DNA of 64,000 bases, taken from contig RSEE01000016.1 in NCBI GenBank assembly GCA_003971905.1, positions 620,001-684,000 of the forward strand. The letters are read 5' to 3'. Positions 24,368 to 35,363 of this stretch are shown in pieces. The stretch's first letter is position 1. Each line of letters opens with the position of its first letter. A model generated the notes under the pieces. The model was not told where the DNA came from, made no database searches, and saw nothing but the letters and a program-made list of their open reading frames with translations. The position numbers were made by a program, and so were the translations under genes. Origin of the DNA: Moniliella sp. 'wahieum' (lineage: Eukaryota; Basidiomycota; Moniliellomycetes; Moniliellales; Moniliellaceae).

Positions 24368-25309
24368 ATGGCCTACGCCCCGGCGCGTCTCCCGCTTCCC
24401 TTGGCCTCCCTCCACACCTCCTCCTCCACTCCCGCCCAGGTGCACGAGCCGCCAGCGACCGAGGGCCGCGACATCCACGACAACCACGTATGGGATGCGA
24501 TCCAGCGGCAGGAAGCCGAGAACCCGCATGATCCAGCCGACAACCCGATTTGGAAGCAGGACAAGGAACTCGTCGATGCGACGGTGGTGCTGCAAGAGAG
24601 TGGGACGAGCATGTGACCAGTGTTCACCGCCAAACTCGTTTCTTTGCCGGCGAGGATCTTAGCGGCCAACCCAAAGCTGTCCGTGGGGGCATCCCAGGCT
24701 TTGTCTACCCTTCGCAAGACCCGGAGAACCCCGAGCCTCTCGGCCCGACTGGGCCAACAAGCCCTCGATGTCAGAGCGCTTGTTAAGCACGCGTTCCTCA
24801 CGGAAATTGCGCGGGGTATGCTGGTTGTCTTGGCCAACTTTTTCCGTCCGCCGTACACCATCATGTACCCGTACGAAAAGGGTCCGTTGAGCCCTCGCTT
24901 CCGCGGTGAACACGCCCTGCGGCGCTACCCTACCGGCGAAGAGCGATGCATTGCCTGCAAGCTCTGCGAGGCCATCTGCCCAGCCCAGGCCATTACATTG
25001 AATCGGAGGCGTGCCGATGGGGCAAGGCGTACTACCAAGTACGACATTGACATGACCAAGTGCATCTACTGTGGCTTTTGCCAGGAGGCGTGCCCGGTGG
25101 ACGCGATTGTCGAGAGCAAAAACGCCGAGTTCTCGACCGAAACGCGCGAGGAGCTCATGTACAACAAGGAGAAAACTCTTGGCTAATGGCGACCGTGGGA
25201 GTCCGAATATGCTACCAACCTCAAGCAGGTACGCCCTTCCCTCACATGCGGATTGAGACTGGAACTAATCACTTCTCTACTGCTCTTACAGGACCACCTG
25301 TATCGTTGA
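24368..25309 (+). CDS. NADH:ubiquinone oxidoreductase 23 kDa (TYKY/NDUFS8) subunit
   Basis: Carries the two 4Fe-4S clusters N6a and N6b that pass electrons toward ubiquinone in complex I of the mitochondrial inner membrane. Diagnostic blocks: [48 protein letters not shown], then the cluster motifs [12 protein letters not shown] and [19 protein letters not shown]. The 3' end needs two nearby corrections (an extra A at about 25177, a missing T at about 25192) to read [20 protein letters not shown]; intron 25229-25291 is followed by a six-codon last exon DHLYR-stop. The N terminus is uncertain: [20 protein letters not shown] at 24368 looks like a targeting peptide and is followed by [20 protein letters not shown], but an in-frame TGA occurs at 24614-24616, which may be an intron boundary (GTGACC...TTAG) or an error. 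Confidence 0.88.
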
Positions 25310-25892
25310 TAGGCATCGCTTCCTTTGTGCAATGATTACATTCTGCGCTCTCCGGTACTGGCGTTGATATATGGCAGGATGGGGCATAACATGTTCCGGC
25401 ACTTGGGGGGCAGCCGGCGCAAGGAGAGAGGAGCGAGCTTGAGAAAAATGAAGGGTGGAGACCTTGACGGGTGAATGAGGTTGAAGGTTGAATGGACGTG
25501 AAGTGGTGGCGATGGTGCTTGGGACCATACCCCCCGAGCTTCGTCTGCTTTACTCATCGTCACTGGCGCTAACGTCAACGCCGCTTGCGCGTGACTATTG
25601 ACTGCGTACAAAGTGGCTAGCGGCCAAGCTGTCTTCAAGCTTCACGCGTCACGCTTCAAACTTGGAGCTTCCAGCTTCAAGTTGAAGCTGCTTGGCTGTT
25701 AAATGATACGCTAGGGTTACGAATATACTGCCCTCGTGCTGGATGGGGTTCATCCATTTCAAAAATCAGGGTTGCGCATCTACCTTCTGCGCGCGCCCAA
25801 ACAGCTCCTGCCGAACAATCACAACGGGAAACCACAACACGGCCACAGCCACACCACCATCTCCTCCGTGCTCGTCTTCGTCTCTGGCGGCC
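25310..25892. other. Intergenic region upstream of RanGAP
   Basis: No gene is recognised. At about 25631-25690 there is a cluster of CTTCAAGC and CGTCACGC direct and inverted repeats, related to elements at 8848, 32907 and 60247. The final 80 bases before the ATG are CA/TC-rich (ACACCACCATCTCCTCC), suiting a leader. Confidence 0.5.
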
Positions 25893-28330
25893 ATGTCATC
25901 CACTGTGTTTTCTCTTGCGGGCCAAAACCTTAAGCTCGACTCGGCGGAGGACATTCGTCCATACGCCGATCAACTGGCTGCGCTCCCTTCTGTCACCGAA
26001 ATCCACCTCGGCGGCAACACCCTCGGCGTGGCTGCTGCTGAGGCCCTGGCGACCGTGATTGGCACAAAAAGACGCTCAAGGTATGCTATCCCTCTTTTTT
26101 TCCTTGGCGGGAAAGATGGAGCGAGCTGCTGACTTCTTTCCCTTCGCTCTTTGGCTAGGTTGCCGACTTTGCCGACATTTTTACTGGGCGCCTCATTTCA
26201 GAAATCCCAGATGCGCTTCGGGCGCTGTGTAGTGCTTTCGCCCACCTCATCCCTCCGGTGGTGCGTTGGAAGAGGTCGACCTGTCGGACAATGCGTTTGG
26301 TGGGCGCAGCGTTGAGCCTCTCGTTCCACTCCTCGAGCTTTCGCCTTACATCAAGGTGCTAAAACTGGGCAACAATGGGCTTGGCCCTGAGGGCGGTGCG
26401 GTCGTGGCTGATGCGTTGACGCGAGGTGCGGAGGAGGCGAGGTTGAAGGGGTCTCCATCTCAGTTGCGAGTGATCGTCTGCGGGCGGAACCGACTCGAGG
26501 ATGGCAGTTCGTCCCAACTGGGCCAAAGCACTGGCGAGCCATGGCGCACTGGAGGAGGTGCGGCTGTACCAGAATGGGATTCGGATGAAGGGCATCGAAA
26601 CGATTGTCTTGGATGGCTTGGCGAAGAACCTCAACCTGCGTATCATTGATCTCCAGGACAACACCGCCACTCTTCGGGGCGCCCGGGCTGTGGCCAAGGC
26701 GCTTCCCAACTGGCCGCACCTCACTGAACTTCAACTGAGTGAGACGCTACTTCGCCCGCGCGGGGGACGAATGGTGATCGAATCTCTGTCCAAGGGGTAC
26801 AAGGCGATGACCAAGATTGGCCTGGCATTTTGTGACTTGGGTCCGGACAGCATTGCCGGTCTGTCAGACGTGGTGCGGGTCATGCCGGCGCTGGAACATG
26901 TGGACGTGAACGGCAACTTTGCTGAGGAGGATGGGGCTGAGCTGGAAGCACTCCGTGATGCGCTGGAGGCCATTGGGCGAGCGGATGCGTTGGCCGAGAC
27001 GGACGAGATGGACCCAGAAGGTCTGGAGGAACTCTCCGAAGATGAGGACATTAGCGATCGCGAAAGTGAAGACGAAGCCGAGGCCCAAGAGCCTCCTCCT
27101 GCCCCCGTTGATGAGGACGACGAGCTGGCAAAGCAGCTTGGTGCTGTTGGTTTGAACGATGTCAAGCCGTCTGCTGTCTTCAGCTTGGCTGGGCAGGGGC
27201 TCAGGCTCGATTCTGCTGCTGACATGGAGCCGCATCTCAAGTTGTTACGTTCCCAGCAAGGCGTGGAGGAGATCATCCTGTCGGGAAACACGATTGGGGT
27301 AGGTGCCGCTGAGGCACTGGCAGAAGTTATCAAAACCTTGCCGACGCTCAAGAAAGTCAACTTGGCCGACATTTTCACTGGCCGTCTGATTTCTGAGATT
27401 CCTGATGCTCTCCGGGCTCTGTGCTTGGCCCTCACGAGCATTGTCCCACCCCATGGGAGCTTGGAGGAAGTGGACTTGTCGGACAACGCGTTTGGCGGTA
27501 GATCGGTGGAGCCATTGGTGCCTCTTTTGGAAGTGGCGCATTCGCTGCGTGTGCTCAAGCTGGGCAACAATGGCCTCGGTCCCGAGGGAGGCGCTGTCGT
27601 GGCCAATGCACTGGCCCGTGGGGCCCAGCAGGCTCGCAAAGATGGACAAACGTCCAAGTTGAAGGTCCTCATTTGCGGCAGGAACCGTTTGGAGAATGGT
27701 AGTGCTGCAGCCTGGGCTACTGCTCTGTCAGCTCATGGTGAGCTGGAAGAGGTACGGCTGTACCAGAACGGAATCCGTATGGAGGGGATCGAGACCATTG
27801 TCTCCGCCGGTCTGGCTGTCAACAAGACCCTCAAGGTGGTGGATCTGCAGGACAACACGGCGACGCTGCGGGGAGCCAAGGCGGTGGCCAAGGCCTTGCA
27901 ACAGTGGCCTGAGCTGGAGGAGGAACTGCAATTGAGTGAGACGCTCTTGCGTCCCAAGGGTGCGGCTTTGGTTGTTGAGGCCCTCCGCACTGGCGGACAC
28001 AAGAACTTGCGTCGGCTTGGCCTTGCGTTCTGTGACGTGCCTGCTTCGACATTGGCCACTCTTTCGCCTTTGATCAAGGAGCACAAATGGGCCCTCGAGC
28101 ACATTGATGTGAATGGGAACTTTGCCGAGGAAGAGGGCCCGGAGATCGAGTCTTTGCGAGAAGCTCTTGCATCTATTGGGGGGGAACATGCTTTGGCAGA
28201 CACGGACGAAATGGACCCTGAGGGAGAAGACGACCTGTCGAGCGACGAAGATGTCTCCGACCACGAGGATGACACAGAACCGGCACCTGCTCCTGAGGTG
28301 AGCAAGGCGGTAACTTCGGCGTCCAAGTAA
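25893..28330 (+). CDS. RanGAP (Rna1 type) with two complete tandem catalytic LRR units
   Basis: RanGAP stimulates GTP hydrolysis on cytoplasmic Ran and so drives nuclear transport. Unit 1 starts MSSTVFSLAGQNLKLD; unit 2 starts SAVFSLAGQGLRLD at about 27170. Each unit has the full set: GNT(L/I)GV-AAEALA, DIFTGRLISEIPDALRAL, LSDNAFGGRSVEPLVPLLE, LGNNGLGPEGGAVVA, CGRNRLE(D/N)GS, QNGIRM(K/E)GIETIV, DLQDNTATLRGA, GLAFCD, VNGNFAEE and an acidic tail. Both keep the Arg of TGR and the Asn pair of GNNGLGP that correspond to functionally important positions in fission yeast Rna1. Intron 26081-26158 occurs only in unit 1. The frame is open without a stop from 26501 to 28330; breaks in unit 1 lie at about 26072 and 26512. 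About 790 residues, twice the usual length. Synonymous sites differ between units, so it is not an assembly duplicate. Confidence 0.9.
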
Positions 28331-28578
28331 TCGTGACGGTCTTTTGCCTGTTACCTATTAATCACCTACCTATCCTCCGTTACCCACATCATCACCCTGA
28401 CGCCACTGGACTGTCGTGTTTTTCCTGTTGCTCATGCCTACCTGGACCCTTTAGGGTCTGCCAGCATGATGCAGATTGCTCGTTGAAGAATTGGCACTGA
28501 AGAATAGCCGGACGGTTGTAGTAGATTGAATGATGGCAGCCGAAAGAGAAGACAAATGCAATGTCCACGTAGTGTCAC
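28331..28578. other. Short convergent intergenic space
   Basis: Tail-to-tail spacer of about 250 bases between RanGAP (+) and the deformylase (-). Nothing else is seen in it. Confidence 0.4.
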
Positions 28579-29550
28579 TCAGGCAAACACGACCGTCTTT
28601 GCGCCGTTGGGCAGGACGCGGTGCTCAGCCATCCAGCGTACGGCGCGGCTGAGCACGCGGGCTTCAATGTCCGCACCAATCTGTACCAGATCGGAGGGAG
28701 AATCCGAGTGAGCCACACGTTCCACGTCCTGCTCGATAATTGGCCCCTCATCCAGATCGGCAGTGACGAGATGGGCAGTAGCACCAATGATCTTGACCCC
28801 ACGGTCGTATGCCTGATGGTAAGGCTTGGCGCCCTTGAAGGAGGGAAGGAAGGAGTGATGAATGTTGATAATCTGACCCGAGAGGGCCGTACAAAGCTTA
28901 TCGCTCAAAATTTGCATGTAGCGTGCCAGCACGACGAGCTCAACGTCATATTTCTTGACCAGCGCCATAAGTTCTCTTCTTGCCACTCCTTCGTTTTCCC
29001 CGAAGCGACATCAATCGGGAGGTGGTAAAAGGGAATTCCATGCCGCTCCGCCAGCGACTGGTACGTCGCATGGTTCGAGACAATCAGTGGGATATCAATA
29101 GGCAGCGTGCCCGAACTGTGGCGGAAAAGAAGGTCATTAAGGCAGTGACCAATCTTGCTGACCATGATGAGTGTACGGGGGCGAGCATCAGCGCGGTGAA
29201 GGTGGAAGTTGACGTCGTAGGGACTGGCCAAGAAACGGGCAAAGTCGCCTCGGAGCTCGGCCATGCGGGCTTCGCGCATCGTCTCAGCCTCTGCCGGGTC
29301 AGAGGGAGTAGCACCGCGAGGAAGCAGCCCCGTGGCATGAACGCGCATGAAGAACCGATTTGTCGTGGGATCGCCAAACTGATCCGAGTTGATAATTAAA
29401 GCCACGCTGGGCCAAAAAGCCTGTGACAGCATAAACTATGCCGCTCTGGTCTGGGCAAGCGAGCGTCAAGATAATGTTGTTCACCTCAGGGTTCTGCTTG
29501 CGCTTTGGGTTGGCGGTCGTCTTGGACGGCTTGGGCAGGGGCGAGGGAAG
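28579..29550 (-). CDS. Formyltetrahydrofolate deformylase (PurU type)
   Basis: Hydrolyses 10-formyltetrahydrofolate to tetrahydrofolate and formate (EC 3.5.1.10), balancing one-carbon units. An N-terminal ACT-like domain begins [20 protein letters not shown] with GFLAQRGFN. The formyltransferase fold follows: [45 protein letters not shown], then [35 protein letters not shown] (catalytic Asn/His), [15 protein letters not shown] and [17 protein letters not shown] (catalytic Asp), ending KTVVFA. Frame breaks at about 29395 and about 28965. The first ATG is not obvious: the open frame upstream reads [18 protein letters not shown], and a polypyrimidine stretch before it (about 29545-29580) looks like a splice acceptor, so one or more 5' exons probably lie farther right. 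Known from bacteria and from a scattering of fungi. Confidence 0.88.
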
Positions 29551-30636
29551 GAAGGAAGGGGGAAGAAAGAGAAGACTTCAGGTCCTCCGCGTCCTTCTTT
29601 TGTCGCTGCGCTTGCTCCAGATGGCTTTCTGGGTGTTCGAGATCGGCCAAAGAGCGGATGGAGCGGGCCAGAATGGAAATTGAGCAAGCTGAGGTGCAGC
29701 GATTGCCCTGGAGGGTAGAGCGCGCACCGCAGAAGAAGGAATGCGGCAGGAAGCCGCCAGCACACGGGAAGAAAGCAGGTCATCATCATTGCTCCAGAGA
29801 GGAGTGAACGAAGAATGGCCAGGAAGTTGGTGGTGGTGAAGGTTATGATGGCGATAGTACCCAGAGTCACTTGCACGGAGATAGGCCACCATTTCTCCGC
29901 CGAAGAAAAAAACTCACCGACCTGCCGTCCCGTGTTGCGCACATATCGTCGGCAGATACTGCCGACGTTTTAAAAAAGGAAAAGCTGGCGCTCCAGCACA
30001 TCCACCAACATGCTGCATGAATCGCCTCCACGACTCCCATCTACCCATTCATCGGTTCTGGTACCTGCGAACGCCTTTCTCACCAAAGTGTAGATCGGTT
30101 ACATTGGTGCAAATCTGCTACTCGTAGATCATAAAGCGCCGCGAGAATAGTAGGTGAGAGATGGGCTGCTGCAAGACAGCCAACAGGGGAAATCTTGTGA
30201 AGCTTGAAGGGCCTGAAGAAGACATTGGGGGGGTGCAGTCTGGGATCAAGGTAGCGAGCACTTGCGTCTTGCGCTTCCCACTGGTACTGATCGATGATCG
30301 ATGATCGAGATGAGATACCCAGCCAGGCCAGCCCGTCGGCCCTGATCCAGACCGAGTACGAAAGTGTGCAACTGAGTAGTACACTGACATCTGACACTGA
30401 CGCGTGACGGACGTTGGCGGCGCGGCAATTAATTGGTCCGCTGTTCCAGCACTAATAATCCACGTCGGCGGCCAGGGCGGTTGTGCTGGGTTCGGGCGCA
30501 ATAATAAGCCACTACACTTGGCCTGTGCCAGGGGGGCACACGCAACCCTACGTTGCTTGTTCCAGCAACGCACATCTTCTGGGCCCTCCCGTCCAACGCA
30601 CACCATACCCTCCCCATCCACGTATCCATCAACGCC
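29551..30636. other. Deformylase 5' region and RPS0 promoter region
   Basis: No complete gene is recognised. On the minus strand, open stretches at about 29600-29940 (for example ARSIRSLADLEHPESHLEQA and the hydrophobic VTLGTIAIITFTTTNFLAIL) could belong to 5' exons of the deformylase or to a small unrelated gene; GTGAGT at about 29920 would be a good donor. The part from about 30100 to 30636 is the RPS0 5' flank, with an ATCGATGATCGATGATCGA dyad at about 30290. Confidence 0.4.
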
Positions 30637-31472
30637 ATGTCCGCCGACAAGCTGCCCCAGGTGCTCAACATCACTGAGGAGGAGGTCAAGCTCTTCCTGG
30701 CTGCCCAGACCCACATTGGCACCACCAATGTGACCAAGGACATGGAGTCCTACATCTACAAGCGCCGTGCTGACGGCGTGCAGCTGATCAACCTCAACAA
30801 GACGTGGAGCAAGATCGTCCTCGCTGCCCGCATCCTTGCTGCTGTCGAGAACCCTGCCGACATTTGCGTCATCTCCGGTCGCCAGTACGGCCAGCGTGCT
30901 GTGCTCAAGTTCGCCTCGAACACGGGCGCTACTGCGATTGCCGGCCGCTTCACCCCCGGTACCTTCACCAACTACATTGTCCGCTCCTACAAGGAGCCCC
31001 GCGTCATTGTTGTCACCGACCCCCGCGTTGACCACCAAGCCATCCGCGAGGCGTCCTACGTCAACATCCCCGTCATTGCCTTTGCCGACGCTGACGCTCC
31101 CCTCAAGTTTGTCGACGTGGCTATTCCCGGCAACAACAAGGGCAAGCACTCGGTCGGCCTTCTCTGGTGGCTCCTCTGCCGTGAGGTCCTCCGCCTCAAG
31201 GGCACTGTCTCGCGCACTGAGCCGTGGAGTGTCATGACCGACATGTTCTTCTACCGTGACCCCCAGGAGATCGAGGCTGAGCAGCAGGCTGCTGCCGACG
31301 CCAAGGCCGCTGCCGAGCGTGAGGCCGAGGCTGGCGAGCTTGGCGAAGTCTCCCTGCCACGAGCGCCCCCGAGGCTGCCGCGCTCGACTGGAGCGAGCAG
31401 GCCACCGGCGCTCAGGACTGGGCCGCTGACGCTGCCCCCGCTGTCCAGCAGCCCATCACCTCTTGGGAGTAA
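30637..31472 (+). CDS. RPS0: 40S ribosomal protein S0 (uS2, RPSA)
   Basis: Small-subunit ribosomal protein needed for 20S pre-rRNA processing and 40S assembly. It starts [20 protein letters not shown] at 30637 and shows [93 protein letters not shown] and [21 protein letters not shown] frame break at about 31350 in the acidic tail hides the true C terminus, which in the next frame reads [20 protein letters not shown] and ends PITSWE at TAA 31470-31472. No intron. Codon choice is strongly biased to C-ending codons, as expected for a highly expressed gene. About 278 residues, normal for fungi. Confidence 0.97.
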
Positions 31473-33424
31473 GTGTCTCCCCGGGAGACTGGGAAGAACC
31501 AACTCGATAGGCCTGTCCGTCCTTTTCCGGTGTGACGGTCTGTTGAGTGTCTTAAGCCATGGCGACGGTGACGTCTCAACGGCCAATCATCTTCCCTGCA
31601 CGCCCTTGCTTCAACTCTCTGCCGTGAGATGGTGCAGGATCATGTCCGTTTGGAACCCCCAAAATATGCATGCCTCATGCCCATGTTCGCTAGTAGCCCA
31701 GTCTGTAGGAAACGTCCCCGGGCTCTCAATTGTCCTGAAACGTGGTCTTGCACACTCATTGCTAGTACCGTTCGCGCCAGTACACTGACCTGCGGAACCC
31801 AACGCTTGCCTCGTACTTGCCTCTGTCACCAGCTATCAGCCAGTTCTTACAAGATGTGCCATGTGCCTTGCGTGCCCATGCCCGTGCCTTCCGTGTGACC
31901 CGAAGCTCAATGCCAGCTTGACGCGTGCTACAGCTCTGCCCAAGAGGCCTATCCCATATGGATTTTTTTCTGCCCGCCAGACCATATTCTTTAACCTCTG
32001 TCAATGATATATGGATGCAGAGTAGAGATCCAATCGCTTACGTGTATCCCGTGCAACGTCTAGTATACCAATCCATACCTCTTCTGGCCCATACTACGGA
32101 AAAGAAGCAACATAGTAGACGCAAAAGTACTAAAGGTGCCCGTTGGATTCGGGGACGCACAGTGTATGTCTGTAGCATCTTCCAGCCGACGGAGGAGGCG
32201 CTTTTCCTTGCAAATTGCAAAGCAGTACAGAGCGACCGTGTATAGCGGGTGGAGCGCGCGCGGGGCCACAGGGTATGTGCCACGTTTCCGATGGCGGGGT
32301 TGGGCATGGGGGCGGTGCTTATTTACAGGGGCCGAGCTGCTCCAGGCTGCTCCACACTCTGACAAGTTGGAGCTCCTGGGTGGGCAAAAGGCACCAAAGC
32401 GCTTGTCGCTCTCGCTCCTGAAACATCATTATGCACCTCTGTTGCCTCCCTCTCGCCTTGGCATCATGCATCACACCTCACGACGATCTCAGTGCCGAGT
32501 ACCCGCAGGTCTCTCGCCCCCACGTATCATGCATGGCTGTGGTGCCTAATTCATACTATTGTATAACGCGCTAAACGAGTCGAAGAGCCCTTCATCGTGG
32601 CCTTATTTGTACTCACTGCAATGAGTACTGAAACTGACCTGAACACACCCCGGCAGATCATTAGGATTCTCGCGAGCAGCGTCAACAAAATAGCCCAACA
32701 GCACCACCAATAGGGGGAGGGGGGAAGTGTTCCTTGTTTCAACGAAGCAGAAGGGGGGCGAGCATACGAGTCTTACTTCGAAAGAGATACCCTGTTCTTT
32801 ACTAACGCCGCCTGAGATTGAGAAAAGATAAGAGGCGCGATCAATGTGAAGAGCGATCGATGACAGGCCGTTCCGGTACCGATTGTACAGGACCTGCGGG
32901 CGTCAGACTTGAAGCTTGAAGCTTGAGCGCCTTGAGCCTCAAGAGTTCCTACGTTGTTCCTACAATCCTGGTAATCTCGTGGCGTTGCAACATGTGGTGT
33001 TCGCGTACCCTACGTTCCTATGTTGTGAGGAGGGCTAGGGGAAGAGACATGCTATTCACAGGCGTCTCATCACTTGTACCTCTTGCGCCTATAGAGACCC
33101 ACGTTCTATTGCCACCCCCCCACCTCCACCTCCCCTCCCACACTCTTTACCTTACACGTTCTTTTCTTTTCTTTTCTTCCCTTCCCTTCCCTTCCCCCGC
33201 CCCTTCCCTCCCGCTCCCACCACCAACGTGCAACACAGATCCATCGAGTCTCATCCCACTAAGAGCTGGCCTCAAGAGTGAGTGACACTACCCCTCTCGC
33301 CCCCTTTTACCCTCTCCAACCCATATCTCAGATCAACCTTTTCACCTCCTGTCGCCCGTTCGCCTACATTGTGTGGCCCACATCACCCTCCTTTTGCCGA
33401 CGTTTGGCGTTACGACTCTCGAAC
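31473..33424. other. Noncoding region of about 1.95 kb
   Basis: No gene is recognised. It is AT-richer than the gene bodies and has only short open frames. At 32907-32926 lies an ACTTGAAGCTTGAAGC element, the reverse-complement form of the GCTTCAAGC element found at 8848 and 60247. The last 300 bases before the glucanase ATG are long C/T tracts (TTCTTTTCTTTTCTTCCC...), typical of a fungal promoter or leader. Confidence 0.5.
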
Positions 33425-34820
33425 ATGCTAGCCAATCACTTGTCTTGGATTTCCACCCTCATTCTCGCCCTCGCCCTTGTGTATGCCCCCTGCGCTGCAG
33501 CGCACCAAGACTCCCTCCACCATCGTCCCAGCCACTTGCGTAGGGCCAAAGCGGTGTACCCCAACGTGACTGTACCCCACCATAATCGTTTGTCGGGCTA
33601 CGTTCGCCCAGGCGCGGTTGTTCCCCAAGGTCATGGATCTCTCACCAGAGCAAAGGCGCTCGGCCGACCGAGCCGCCATGAGACAGAGCAGGATCCCTCT
33701 TCACTTCTCTCGCACCAACAGAAGCGGGGGGGAAAGAAATACCGAGGCGTGAATTTGGGAGGGTGGTTTGTGCTTGAGGCATGGATGACCCCGTCCATCT
33801 TTAGCCAGTTTAGTGATTCGCGCGTGGTGGATGAGTGGACGTTGGGGCAGTACGTCCCGCACAATAAGGCGGTTCCTATTCTCCAATCACACTGGGATAG
33901 CTGGCTGCAAGAGACGGATTTCGAGCAGATGAGTCAAGCGGGGCTTAACCTGGTTCGCATCCCTTGGGTACTGGATGTGGGACAAGGACAGTGCCAATGA
34001 GCCGTATGTCATCGCGAATCAGACGGCTTATCTCAAGCGCGGAATCCATTGGGCGAAGAAGTACGGCTTGGAGGTCATGATTGATCTGCATGGCGTGCCT
34101 GGATCGCAGAATGGCTTTGACACCTCGGGCACACCAAAGAGACGTTCAACTTCCACGATTCGCCTGTCAATGCGCAACGTGCTGTGCGTGTCCTCAAACA
34201 TATTGCCCGCGAGTTCTCCCAACCAGAGTTCAAAGATACGGTAACGATGATTGAGGTTATTAACGAACCGTTGTGCGACCGTTCGGATGAATTGCTAGAC
34301 TATGTGGTTCAATACTACCACGACGCGTACACGGCTATTCGGCAAGTTGCTGGGAACGACATGAAGTCGTTTTGGCAGACGGATTTCTCCCGCTGTCACA
34401 GTGGAATCAGATTTTGGCCAACACGAGTTGGTCCAACGTCTTGATCGACACTCATGCCTATCTTCAGTACTACAATGCCAACTTGGGCCGCGAATCTAGC
34501 ATTCCTTACACCCAAGGTGCTGCGACGAGCGAGTTGTGCTCGTATCAAACCCTCCTCAACAAGAGCAAGTACCCTGTCCTGGTCGGCGAGTTCTCGATGA
34601 GTATGCCGTCTTGCCCCACCTGCTGGTCTACCCCTCTGGCAACATACCCCTTCCTCCAGTCCACCTTCCAGACACAGGCTTCTGTGTTTGAGTCGGCGGC
34701 CGCGGGATGGTCGATGTGGGCATACCGTATTGAGGGTGATGCTCCTGGGTCGTACGAAAGCGGGTTGACCACAGGGTGGATCACCAAGAATTGGGCCAAT
34801 ACAACTTGGCCAAGTGCTGA
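33425..34820 (+). CDS. Exo-beta-1,3-glucanase, glycoside hydrolase family 5
   Basis: Secreted enzyme that trims cell-wall beta-1,3-glucan. Signal peptide MLANHLSWISTLILALALVY at 33425, then a propeptide-like basic stretch ending HQQKRGGKKYRGVNLGGWFV, which contains a possible KR processing site. GH5 landmarks: RGVNLGGW, NLVRIP, GYWMWDKDSANEPY, DLHGVPGSQNGFD, the acid/base Glu in IEVINEP (about 34245) and the nucleophile Glu in VLVGEFSMSMPS (about 34590), followed by WSMWAYRIEG. Frame breaks: missing base at about 33965, one at about 34130 and one at about 34365. The C terminus as read runs on to 35031, but a one-base correction at about 34801 gives YNLAKC-stop at 34818-34820, the usual ending of fungal relatives; this end is an inference. 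Confidence 0.93.
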
Positions 34821-35363
34821 TGACCGAGGTTGTGTGCATACCGAAGATATGTGCTTTCTCTCTTTTTGTTCTTTTCTCGGTTCCCGTAAGCAGTACCTGG
34901 TGTACTACTTCAGTCTATTCCTTTGGACGTGCTGGTCGCGTGTTCTTTTTCATCGCCTCACCCTACCCTCTACTAGTGCCTGGTGCACTGTGTTCTTACC
35001 TTGGGGCGTGCTGGTTGCGTCTTCCTTTTAATCGTCTGTCTCTGCTGGCCATGGATCGTCGCTACTAATTTTACCTCTGTTTGAACGTGGAGTTCTTGCT
35101 CCTTATCACATTATGGATCGCTATAGCTTGTCCCCCCGTGAACGTGGTTTATTAAACGTTGAGATTCTATGAGTGGACGCACGACATGCACTAATGTCTC
35201 TACTCTCTTGTACTTGCCTTTATCCGAAGAGAAATCTCTCGACGGAAGTAAAGTGAGCCTCGAAATAGGGCGAGAAGAATGACAACGAGTGTTTTGTTTT
35301 GCATAAGGACGCTTAGACTTCGGCCACGTACTGAACAGATCCGAGCTGAGATCCCCAAGCTAG
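34821..35363. other. Convergent intergenic region
   Basis: Tail-to-tail spacer between the glucanase (+) and RPC8 (-). It is AT-richer, with repeated GTTCTTTT/CGTGCTGG segments at about 34930-35020 and nothing that resembles a gene. Confidence 0.4.

Noticed and set aside
25893..28330. Double RanGAP as an assembly duplication
   Set aside because: The two halves differ at many silent positions (for example DIFTGRLISEIP is encoded differently) and only one has the intron, so they are not copies of the same reads.
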